DNA from: Synergistaceae bacterium UBA1037
GTDB taxonomy: Bacteria; Synergistota; Synergistia; Synergistales; Synergistaceae
NCBI GenBank assembly: GCA_002316795.1
Contig: DCEE01000015.1
Location: 30,757-51,749, forward strand
Length of the DNA stretch: 20,993 nucleotides
Direction: 5' to 3'
In this document: piece by piece, positions 14,699 to 20,993 of the stretch
Position numbering within the stretch: position 1 is the stretch's first letter
Layout of the letters: every line of letters starts with the position of its first letter
The notes under the pieces: generated by a model
What the model saw: the letters and a program-made list of their open reading frames with translations, nothing else
What the model was told of the DNA's origin: nothing
Databases searched by the model: none
Translations under genes and position numbers: made by a program

Positions 14699-15532
14699 AT
14701 GACTGGAATGATATATCCGGCAATAATAATGGGAGGCCTGGGACTTATATTCGGAGCCCTTCTTGCTTTCGCCTCAAAAAAATTCCATGTTGAAACAGAC
14801 CCCCGCCAGGCTGATATCCGTACGATACTCCCCGGAGCGAACTGCGGCGGATGCGGTTATCCCGGCTGCGACGGATTTGCTGAGGCACTGGCAAACGGCA
14901 CAGGAAAGATCACAGGCTGCGCTGCGGGAGGTTCCGCACTTGCAGAGAGCATTGCGGCGATACTCGGAGTCGAGGCCGTGACTGAGGAACCTAAGATAGC
15001 CTTCCTGAAGTGCGGGGGATCTAATGACAAAACAGTGAAGAACTGCGTCTATTACGGAGAGTATGACTGCAGGGCAGCATCCGTCATACCCGGCAAAGGA
15101 CCTTCATCGTGCGCCTATGGGTGTATGGGACTTGGGACATGTGTCAGCGTATGCGCGTTTAACGCGATGACGATCAAAAACGGCCTTGCCGTGGTCGATC
15201 CCGAAAAATGCGTCGGATGCGGAGCATGTGTGGAGAACTGTCCCAGAAATGTCCTAGTCCTGGCACCCAGAAAATCAAAGGTAAACGTATCGTGCAACTC
15301 CCCGCTTAAGGGGCCCGACGTCAAGAAAGTCTGCTCTGTTGGATGCATAGGATGCACACTGTGCGTCAAGAGCTGTCCCGTCCAGGCAATAGAGATGAAG
15401 GGCGCCCTAGCGGAGATCGATCCCGCCAAGTGCATCAACTGCGGCGTCTGCGCTACAAAATGTCCCACGAAAATTATCACCGACAGAAGGACTGCCCAGG
15501 AGAGAGCCTCAGCAGAAACAGCCTCTGTCTAG
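14699..15532 (+). CDS. rnfB: Rnf complex subunit RnfB, multi-cluster ferredoxin
   Basis: A 277-residue subunit: one N-terminal membrane helix (5-26), then an Fe-S domain with ANCGGCGYPGCDGF (Cys49, 52, 57 and 74, one [4Fe-4S]) and ferredoxin repeats. These include C138-X3-C142-X5-C148-X3-C152, CVGCGACVENCP (171-182), CSVGCIGCTLCVKSCP (212-227) and CINCGVCATKCP (245-256). There are 25 cysteines in total. It is longer than E. coli RsxB (192 residues) and belongs to the extended clostridial type that accepts electrons from reduced ferredoxin. The GGGGG at about 14685-14690 precedes the ATG by about eight bases; an in-frame ATG at 14708 is less likely. Last gene of the operon, followed by a hairpin terminator. 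Confidence 0.96.
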   Translation: MTGMIYPAIIMGGLGLIFGALLAFASKKFHVETDPRQADIRTILPGANCGGCGYPGCDGFAEALANGTGKITGCAAGGSALAESIAAILGVEAVTEEPKIAFLKCGGSNDKTVKNCVYYGEYDCRAASVIPGKGPSSCAYGCMGLGTCVSVCAFNAMTIKNGLAVVDPEKCVGCGACVENCPRNVLVLAPRKSKVNVSCNSPLKGPDVKKVCSVGCIGCTLCVKSCPVQAIEMKGALAEIDPAKCINCGVCATKCPTKIITDRRTAQERASAETASV

Positions 15533-15552
15533 AAATTTCAGAAAGAAATATT

Positions 15553-15590
15553 GAGAGGGCCCGGCCAATTTCGGACCCCCTCTTTTTTTA
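15553..15590 (+). terminator. Terminator of rnf operon, probably bidirectional
   Basis: GAGAGGGCCC (15553-15562) pairs with GGACCCCCTC (15573-15582) with two mismatches, followed by seven Ts (15583-15589). It lies between convergent rnfB and the aminotransferase gene. A perfect palindrome CTAAGGT-C-ACCTTAG (15591-15605) directly follows it. On the minus strand the same hairpin is followed by AATATTTCTTTC. Confidence 0.75.
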
Positions 15591-15607
15591 CTAAGGTCAC
15601 CTTAGAA

Positions 15608-16795
15608 TTATTTTTTGTACTCTTCAGCAAGCTTTTCAAATGCGGGCAGGGATGCCTCTATCTGATCCGTCCTGACACAGTATGAGATGCGGACATACCC
15701 CGGACATCCGAAACCGTCCCCGGGAACAAGCAGGAGCTCATGTTTCTTTGCCCTGTCGCAAAACGCTTCGGCATCAGGTTCAAGCGCTTTTACAAACAGA
15801 TAGAATGCCCCGTCCGGTTTGGCGCATTCGTAACCCATGCCTGTAAGACCGCTGTAAAGTATATCCCTGTTCTTTTTATATATTGAAATATCCGCAGTTC
15901 GGCCAATGCATCTTGCTATGAGATGCTGAAAGAGGCTCGGCGCGCACACATATCCCAGTGCCCTTCCCGCTCCGCAGACAGCTGCGTAAACATCTTCCCC
16001 GTCTTTCATCCTGTTGGAGACGAGTACATAGCCTATCCTCTCCCCCGGCAGGGAGAGCGACTTGCTGTATGAATAGCAGACAAAGGTGTTGTCGTAATGG
16101 CTGAGGAGGAAGGGAACCTCAACATCCCCGTACACCAGCTCCCTGTATGGTTCGTCCGATATCAGGTATATGGGATGTCCGTACAGTTTTGATCTCTCTT
16201 CCATTATCAGGCACATTTTTCTGATCGTCTCGAGCGAATAGACGACCCCGGAGGGATTATTAGGGGAATTGATGATGACTGCCTTGGTCTTCTCGTTTAT
16301 CGCTTGCGCGAACTTTTCCATGTCGATCTGAAAGTTGGCAGTATCGGCCGGTATTACCGAAAGCGCTCCTCCTGCAGACTCGACATATATTTTGTATTCC
16401 GGAAAATATGGGGCAAAGGTCAAAAATTCGTCGCCCGGCAGTGCCAGTGCCTTGCAGCATATCGAAAGTGACGCTGCAGCTCCCGCGGTCAGATAAAAAT
16501 GATCAGCCGTGATCTCTGTCCCGTATTTGCTGTTTATGTGGTCTGCCAGGATCTTTCTTACACCGAAGTCTCCCTGTGCGGATGTGTATCCGTGGATCTT
16601 GACAGGGTCTTCGTTGTTTACAAGATCAGTTATCGTCTCTCTGATGAAGGCGGGAGCGGGAACATTGGGATTCCCTATGCTGAAGTCGAATACTTTGTCC
16701 GCTCCGATCTCACCTGCCCTTTTCCTCCCGTATTCAAATATTTCACGGATCTGCGAACGTTTCTTGCCCAGTTCAAGCATCTTTTCTGAAATCAT
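15608..16795 (-). CDS. Class I/II PLP aminotransferase
   Basis: A 395-residue fold-type I aminotransferase of the aspartate-aminotransferase superfamily. Visible motifs: substrate loop SIGNPNVPAP (39-48), cofactor loop TAGAAASLS (103-111), NSPNNPSGVVY with conserved Asn180, ISDEPYREL with Asp214 and Tyr217, the Schiff-base lysine in SYSKSLSLPGERIGY (Lys245; phosphate-binding Arg253), and the carboxylate-binding Arg in YVRISYC near the C-terminus. The group includes AspC-, aromatic- and LL-DAP-type enzymes, so substrate specificity is open; in an amino-acid fermenter a broad catabolic role is plausible. An AGAGGAAAG ribosome site lies roughly 10 bases upstream of the ATG at 16795. It is convergent with the rnf operon and divergent from the BMP gene. 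Confidence 0.9.
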   Translation of the reverse strand: MISEKMLELGKKRSQIREIFEYGRKRAGEIGADKVFDFSIGNPNVPAPAFIRETITDLVNNEDPVKIHGYTSAQGDFGVRKILADHINSKYGTEITADHFYLTAGAAASLSICCKALALPGDEFLTFAPYFPEYKIYVESAGGALSVIPADTANFQIDMEKFAQAINEKTKAVIINSPNNPSGVVYSLETIRKMCLIMEERSKLYGHPIYLISDEPYRELVYGDVEVPFLLSHYDNTFVCYSYSKSLSLPGERIGYVLVSNRMKDGEDVYAAVCGAGRALGYVCAPSLFQHLIARCIGRTADISIYKKNRDILYSGLTGMGYECAKPDGAFYLFVKALEPDAEAFCDRAKKHELLLVPGDGFGCPGYVRISYCVRTDQIEASLPAFEKLAEEYKK

Positions 16796-16900
16796 TTAAA
16801 AATCACTTTCCTCTCGTCTCAAAAGACAAATATTTTTTAAATATATTAAGCATCTCGGAAGCATTTTCCGGCAAGGATCTTTGTCGGCAGGTCTGATAAA

Positions 16901-16928
16901 ATTATATTCTATACTGCCGTAAAAACAA
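16901..16928 (-). promoter_or_regulatory. Candidate promoter of class I aminotransferase
   Basis: On the minus strand TTGTTT (16928-16923), 16 bases, TATAAT (16906-16901), about 105 bases upstream of the start codon. The 16796-17138 gap that holds it is AT-rich; apart from this and the plus-strand -10 at 17038 no further element was recognised in it. Confidence 0.4.
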
Positions 16929-17037
16929 AATATTTATGTCTCACCAATATTTTTCATCTTTCGGCATCATCGACCAATTCAAACATATCTGCAAAATAGT
17001 TGATTTATGTAAAGGAATTCCATGGCAAAAAAATAAT

Positions 17038-17046
17038 TGTTATGAT
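17038..17046 (+). promoter_or_regulatory. Extended -10 before BMP gene
   Basis: TGTTATGAT is an extended -10, about 93 bases before the ATG at 17139; the -35 region (TTCCAT at 17018) is poor. A second extended -10 (TGATAAAAT, about 16894-16902) lies further upstream. Confidence 0.35.
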
Positions 17047-17138
17047 ATTCTTACAATGCAGTTGAGAGGTAAAGAGACTGGGCATAAACCATCAAATCTC
17101 TGATGTCGGAGATCAAATCAAGGGGAGGATCTTTCAAT

Positions 17139-18221
17139 ATGAAAAAACGCGGTATTATTGCATTTTTACTTGTTCTTTGCTTTGCTGCGGCAGCATTCGC
17201 AGCTTTGGGACCCATCAAGATAAGCGACCAGAAACCGACCTTTGTCTATGTAGGACCTGTGGGCGACGGCGGATACAACTTCATGCACGACCAAGGCCGC
17301 AAAATGATGGAAAAGCTTAACCCCGGTATCAAAAGCTCGATAGTGGAATCCGTGCCCGAAGGCCCCGATGCAGAAAGAGTCATGGAGACGGCTGTACGCA
17401 ACGGATCTAAGGTCATTTTTGCAAACTCCTTCGGTTACATGGATCACGTCATCAACGTAGCCAAGAAATATCCCGACGTCTATTTCATGCACTGCTCGGG
17501 CTACAAAGTGGCCCCGAACGTGAGCACATACTTCGGCCGCATGTATCAGCCCCGTTACCTTTCAGGACTGGTTGCCGGCAAAGCAACGAAATCCAACCTT
17601 ATCGGTTATGTCGCAGCCTATCCGATCCCCGAAGTAATCCGCGGCATAAATGCATTCACCCTTGGAGTCCGCAAGGTCAACCCCAATGCAAAGGTAAAAG
17701 TCGTCTGGATATTCTCATGGCATGATCCGGCAAAGGAAAAAGAGGCAACAAAGGCTCTCTTCGATGCAAAATGCGACACAATAGCGATGCACGCCGACAC
17801 CGGCGGTGCGCCTCAGGCTGCTGAAGAGCTCGGCATGTGGGTCATCGGATACAACAACCCGATGGATAAGTATGCTCCCACACGCCACCTCGTGACGCCT
17901 ATCTGGAACTGGGGCAAGTACTACGACTACGCAGTCAAGAACATTGAGAAGGGCACCTGGAAATCCGAGCAGATCTGGTGGAGCATGAAGGACGGAATGG
18001 TCGACCTTTCTGCGTACGGAAAGGCTGTTTCTGAAGATACAAAGAAACTTGTCGCTGCCGAAAAGAAGAAGATCCTTGACGGCAAGTGGGATGTCTTCCA
18101 CGGACCGATCAAAGGCCAGGACGGCAAGATAGTTGTCCAGCAGGGCAAAAAGCTCACCGATGGCGAGATGCTCAGTATGAGCTGGTTCGTTGAAGGCGTC
18201 GAGGGAACCATTCCCAAATAA
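17139..18221 (+). CDS. BMP-family periplasmic solute-binding protein
   Basis: A 360-residue exported protein of the BMP/PnrA family (PF02608), binding proteins of nucleoside-type ABC importers. The signal peptide MKKRGIIAFLLVLCFAAAAF ends at about residue 21 in an Ala-rich site without a lipobox, so it is a soluble periplasmic protein, fitting a diderm cell. The mature protein opens with FVYVGPVGDGGYNFMHDQGR and continues with VPEGPDAERVME, FANSFGYMDHV, YFGRMYQPRYLSGLVAG and a C-terminal WFVEGVEGTIP, all typical of the family. The start is set at 17139 because AGGGGAGGA (17121-17129) precedes it; an ATG at 17103 adds 12 implausible residues before the signal peptide. The substrate is likely a nucleoside or purine-like compound (family inference). 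It is monocistronic, and its likely ATPase partner is at 8771. Confidence 0.93.
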   Translation: MKKRGIIAFLLVLCFAAAAFAALGPIKISDQKPTFVYVGPVGDGGYNFMHDQGRKMMEKLNPGIKSSIVESVPEGPDAERVMETAVRNGSKVIFANSFGYMDHVINVAKKYPDVYFMHCSGYKVAPNVSTYFGRMYQPRYLSGLVAGKATKSNLIGYVAAYPIPEVIRGINAFTLGVRKVNPNAKVKVVWIFSWHDPAKEKEATKALFDAKCDTIAMHADTGGAPQAAEELGMWVIGYNNPMDKYAPTRHLVTPIWNWGKYYDYAVKNIEKGTWKSEQIWWSMKDGMVDLSAYGKAVSEDTKKLVAAEKKKILDGKWDVFHGPIKGQDGKIVVQQGKKLTDGEMLSMSWFVEGVEGTIPK

Positions 18222-18238
18222 AGAGAGCGTAAAATAAT

Positions 18239-18280
18239 AGGGCTGGCTTGTCTTTTAGGCACGCCAGCCCTTTGTTTTTT
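18239..18280 (+). terminator. Terminator after BMP gene
   Basis: AGGGCTGGC (18239-18247) pairs with GCCAGCCCT (18263-18271), loop 15 bases, followed by TTGTTTTTT. It starts 18 bases after the stop, leaving the binding-protein gene as a single-gene transcript, so the oxidoreductase at 18452 must have its own promoter. Confidence 0.88.
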
Positions 18281-18451
18281 CTCGGCATTATTTTTCCCAG
18301 ATAAACTGGGATCATCGTCTCCCTTTCTTAGCTGCTCAGAATGAGACATACAGAATTATTTTTCTGTGAAAAGTTTCAATCCTCGGAGAAGATGGCGTTT
18401 CTGTAAAGTAATATACAATACTACGAAATAATTTCAGTTTTTGCGGGGGTC

Positions 18452-20455
18452 ATGGTTTTGCGAAAAAAAATTACCTTGCTTATTTCATTATTTTTTATTT
18501 TAATTTCCAAATATACCGGCAGCGCGTACGCAGAAGAGCGGCTCTACGATGTAGCGGTGATAGGCGCGGGCTCAGGCGGATGCTCGGCAGCCATTCAGGC
18601 AGCAAGAATGGGGATGTCAGTCGCCCTTATAGAGGAATCTGACTGGATAGGCGGACAGATGACGGGAGCCGCCGTTTCGACGATGGATGACAAGACAAAG
18701 ACCCGTACCGGAATATACCTTGAGTTCATAACAAAGGTCCGTGAATATTACTCCGCAAGAAATACAAATTACAATATCTGCTACTGGGGAAGCGACACCA
18801 TTGCATTTGAGCCATGGGTCGGCCAGATGATTTTAAAGGAGATGCTCGGACAGGCCGGACTGATCGACATAATACTGAAAGCCAGACCTCTCTCCGCAAA
18901 AGTGACGGATAACAGGATCCGTTCCGTCGATGTACAGGTCGACGGGAAAAATATTAACATCTCAGCTAAGGTCTTTATTGACGCTACGGAATGCGGAGAT
19001 CTTATCGCCCTTTCCGGTGCCAGGTACCGGGCCGGAAACTCTCTGTCGCCCAAGATAGACAAAAATGCGATCATCCAGGACATCACTTATCCCGCAGTAA
19101 TTAAACAGTACAAAGAGGGACTGCCTCCCGAGCTTAGGGTACAGGGACCACCTCCCGGATACACGGACCACCTTTTCAAATTCAGGATGACCATCAGGAA
19201 AAACGGAAGCACATGGCCGGGAGAGTACCCTTTCAGCCCGGTCGTACACAATGCTTACCGGGCAATACCCGACCCTTCGAACAGCACTTTCATTGACGGA
19301 GGAAAGCCCGAAACATGGCCAAAGATCTCAAAGACTGCCATTAACTGGGCGAATGACTATCCGGGGCAGAACGGAAGCACTCCGGGCCTTTCAGTGGAAT
19401 TCCTTGAGAGTCCCAGCTTCAGGGTCCTTGCCACCAGAGAGGCGATGCTCAAGACCCTCGCGTTCCTATACTATATCCAGACTGAGCTGGGCATGTCTGA
19501 CTGGTCTGTTGACAACAGGCAGGGGTACGGAGGCTGGTTCAGCACAGATTGGGCAAACTGGGCAGAACTCCCGGAAAAATACCGCCCTATCCTCTCCCAT
19601 TTTCCCCCCTTTCCCTATGTCAGGGAGAGCCGAAGGATCGTGGGGATAAAAACCATGACAGTGGACGACATCTTAAGGGATGAAACGCTGGGCAGGGCCC
19701 TTGTTTCAAAACCGCACAGCCTTGCCCTTGGCGAATATCCGATAGACATACACGGAAAAAACGACAGCATTTACCTGGAGGCAGACCTGGGCGAGACTAA
19801 GGAAAAGATCCCAAATGACTGGAACGGCGACGGGGGGCTCTTCCAGATACCGTTTGAGGTCTTTGTCCCGGAAAAACTGGACGGCCTTGTGGCTGCAGAG
19901 AAAAATATATCCGTTTCAAGGGTCGTTAACGGTTCGACAAGGCTTCAGCCCGTAACGATGCTGACAGGACAGGCCGCCGGTGCTATCGCCGCTCTTGCTG
20001 TAATGGAAAAAGTCCAGCCCAGAAAGCTCCGGCCTATCGCTATCCAGACTGAGCTTTGGAGAGCGAAGAGCCGGCTTTCCCTCTTTGATTTTGAGGATGT
20101 CCCGAACTACTCTCCGTCATGGGCCGGAGTCGAGGCAGCAATGCTCTACGGTTATATGGACCCACTCTCGGAAAGGTTCTTTGGTGTCTACGATGAAATG
20201 CACTGGGTGGAAGTGAGGGACGTCTTCAGAAAGGCTCTCGGCATTGATAAGTTCCCAAAGAGAGAGCTTCAGGGACTCGTTACTCAGGATAATTTATCCG
20301 GATGGATCGGAGAACTTTTCAAAAAGGATCTTACAAGATACCGCGGAGTTATTGACGGCCTGGCAGGCGACAAGCCACTTACGAAGGGAAAACTTGCAAC
20401 TACGGTACTTGCTTTGATGAAAGCGGCTCCTGAACGAAATGACAAAAAGAAATAA
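18452..20455 (+). CDS. Exported FAD-dependent oxidoreductase, possible SLH-like C-terminus
   Basis: A 667-residue protein. The Lys/Arg start, hydrophobic core (about 7-20) and SAYAEE junction near 27 form a Sec-type signal peptide. The mature part begins with a Rossmann dinucleotide motif, DVAVIGAGSGGCSAAIQAA (33-51), followed by LIEESDWIGGQMTG, FIDATECGDLIALSGA (175-190) and NGSTRLQPVTMLTGQAAGA (493-511), all of the FAD_oxidored (PF12831) type. The donor and acceptor are unknown. Residues 546-597 (FEDVP..W..VEAAMLYGYMD..F.VYDEMHWVEVRDVFRKALG) resemble a single S-layer-homology repeat, and 606-658 a weaker second one. Export of an FAD enzyme by Sec requires cofactor loading outside; Tat hallmarks (twin Arg) are absent. 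The start follows GGGGGT directly. A terminator follows, so it is a single-gene unit. Confidence 0.85.
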   Translation: MVLRKKITLLISLFFILISKYTGSAYAEERLYDVAVIGAGSGGCSAAIQAARMGMSVALIEESDWIGGQMTGAAVSTMDDKTKTRTGIYLEFITKVREYYSARNTNYNICYWGSDTIAFEPWVGQMILKEMLGQAGLIDIILKARPLSAKVTDNRIRSVDVQVDGKNINISAKVFIDATECGDLIALSGARYRAGNSLSPKIDKNAIIQDITYPAVIKQYKEGLPPELRVQGPPPGYTDHLFKFRMTIRKNGSTWPGEYPFSPVVHNAYRAIPDPSNSTFIDGGKPETWPKISKTAINWANDYPGQNGSTPGLSVEFLESPSFRVLATREAMLKTLAFLYYIQTELGMSDWSVDNRQGYGGWFSTDWANWAELPEKYRPILSHFPPFPYVRESRRIVGIKTMTVDDILRDETLGRALVSKPHSLALGEYPIDIHGKNDSIYLEADLGETKEKIPNDWNGDGGLFQIPFEVFVPEKLDGLVAAEKNISVSRVVNGSTRLQPVTMLTGQAAGAIAALAVMEKVQPRKLRPIAIQTELWRAKSRLSLFDFEDVPNYSPSWAGVEAAMLYGYMDPLSERFFGVYDEMHWVEVRDVFRKALGIDKFPKRELQGLVTQDNLSGWIGELFKKDLTRYRGVIDGLAGDKPLTKGKLATTVLALMKAAPERNDKKK

Positions 20456-20479
20456 GCTGACGATAGCTTTTTGGTACGC

Positions 20480-20522
20480 GGGCGGCCTTCCCTGTGACAA
20501 TATGAGAGGGGCCGCCTTTTTT
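20480..20522 (+). terminator. Terminator after FAD oxidoreductase gene
   Basis: GGCGGCC (20481-20487) pairs with GGCCGCC (20510-20516), with partial inner pairing of TTCCCT with AGAGGG, followed by six Ts (20517-20522). It begins about 25 bases after the stop codon. Confidence 0.85.
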
Positions 20523-20539
20523 GATCTTTGCGCCCAATG

Positions 20540-20554
20540 TACGGATGATCCGTA
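20540..20554. promoter_or_regulatory. Perfect palindrome abutting a promoter
   Basis: TACGGAT-G-ATCCGTA, a 15-base palindrome with 7-bp arms, ends exactly where the -35 hexamer at 20555 begins. Position and symmetry suggest a binding site for a dimeric regulator of the gene at 20647; no regulator gene is nearby. Confidence 0.45.
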
Positions 20555-20584
20555 TTGAACTTAGTTTTCTACTTGATGTATGAT
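20555..20584 (+). promoter_or_regulatory. Promoter of last exported-protein gene
   Basis: TTGAAC (20555-20560), 18 bases, TATGAT (20579-20584). Expected transcription start near 20591, about 56 bases before the ATG at 20647. Confidence 0.5.
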
Positions 20585-20646
20585 TGGCGGGAACGCAGGA
20601 TCGATATGAAGAGTCTTGCTGCTAAAAGAGGGAGGCCGATCGGTGT

Positions 20647-20993
20647 ATGAAAAGTTCCATAAAGATCGCTTTGATCTCTGCAGCCCTCCTGATATGCACT
20701 CTGACATCCTCTTCGGAGGCTCTTTCCATATCTATTCTGTCTCCCTCTCCGGAAGAGCAGGTCCTTGAATCAGGGAGGGACTTTTACGTTATAGGCAGGA
20801 TCGACCGGGACGGCATCACCCCCGAAGAGCTGCCCTTTGACATAAAAGTAGATGTTGCAGAGACGGGCCTTGTAAGGGACGGGAAGATCATCCCGGTAAG
20901 GACCGTCAGCAGCCGCGTCGACCCTCTTACAGGGCTGACACCTGAAAGGGACATTTACTACAGATATGAAGGAAAGGCACCCTGGGTGGACAT
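20647..20993 (+). CDS. Unrecognised exported protein, 3'-truncated by window edge
   Basis: The frame is open from ATG 20647 to the end of the window (115 complete codons), so the gene continues outside. The N-terminus MKSSIKIALISAALLICTL is followed by TSSSEALS, a signal peptide with probable cleavage near residue 25; a Cys at residue 17 lies in the hydrophobic core but does not form a clear lipobox. The mature part starts SISILSPSPEEQVLESGRDF, then YVIGRIDRDG, and is strand-rich, resembling an extracellular beta-sandwich start, but no family is recognised. GGGAGG about 11 bases upstream is a plausible though distant ribosome site. It has its own promoter with an adjoining palindrome. Confidence 0.75.
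   Translation, partial: MKSSIKIALISAALLICTLTSSSEALSISILSPSPEEQVLESGRDFYVIGRIDRDGITPEELPFDIKVDVAETGLVRDGKIIPVRTVSSRVDPLTGLTPERDIYYRYEGKAPWVD

Noticed and set aside
15591..15605. Palindrome CTAAGGT-C-ACCTTAG as an operator or attachment site
   Set aside because: It sits between two convergent genes next to the terminator, with no promoter or mobile gene nearby; probably part of the termination region or chance.
1..20993. Mobile elements, CRISPR arrays, rRNA or tRNA genes
   Set aside because: No transposase or integrase motifs, no regularly spaced repeats and no tRNA-like cloverleaf were seen; gene order and codon use look uniform.

Overview
The window looks like chromosomal DNA of an anaerobic, diderm, amino-acid-fermenting bacterium, most likely of the Synergistota. 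This is an inference from the gene mix: a clostridial-type rnfCDGEAB operon, a BMP-family periplasmic binding protein with a signal peptide but no lipobox, a matching sugar/nucleoside-type ABC ATPase, two aminotransferases, exported Sec-type proteins, strong AGGAGG ribosome sites and medium GC. No phage, transposon, CRISPR array, rRNA or tRNA was seen.

Layout. 1-2151: the 3' part of an ABC-F ATPase gene and a YhcH/YjgK/YiaL-family gene, closed by a terminator. 2270-3427 (-): a class V aminotransferase. 3601-4482: a DMT/EamA exporter. 4704-5570: an exported lytic transglycosylase with a good promoter and a perfect 18-bp terminator stem. 5660-6463 (-): exodeoxyribonuclease III. 6464-6918: a regulatory gap in front of cysE. 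6919-7638: cysE. 7658-8584 (-): a second EamA transporter. 8771-10303: a two-domain ABC ATPase. 10546-15532: rnfC-D-G-E-A-B, tightly packed with overlapping stop/start codons. 15608-16795 (-): a class I aminotransferase. 17139-18221: the BMP binding protein. 18452-20455: an exported FAD-dependent oxidoreductase with a possible SLH-like tail. 20647-end: the start of an unrecognised exported protein.

The most interesting part is the cysE leader. A consensus promoter (TTGCTT, 17 bp, extended -10 TGCTAGAAT) is placed so that transcription should start at or one base before the ATG of a 22-codon ORF. That ORF, apparently leaderless, contains four consecutive cysteine codons. It is followed by an RNA segment that can pair with the Cys codons or with the 5' arm of a UUCG-capped intrinsic terminator, and then by cysE. 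This is the expected architecture of a cysteine-sensing ribosome-mediated attenuator controlling the first committed step of cysteine synthesis.

How the genes work together: Rnf would couple reduced ferredoxin from amino-acid oxidation to NAD+ reduction and ion pumping. The aminotransferases and the ABC/BMP parts fit uptake and interconversion of nitrogenous substrates. CysE supplies cysteine, which the Fe-S-rich Rnf complex needs in quantity (inference). The BMP protein and ABC ATPase are split by the rnf operon and no permease gene is present in the window.
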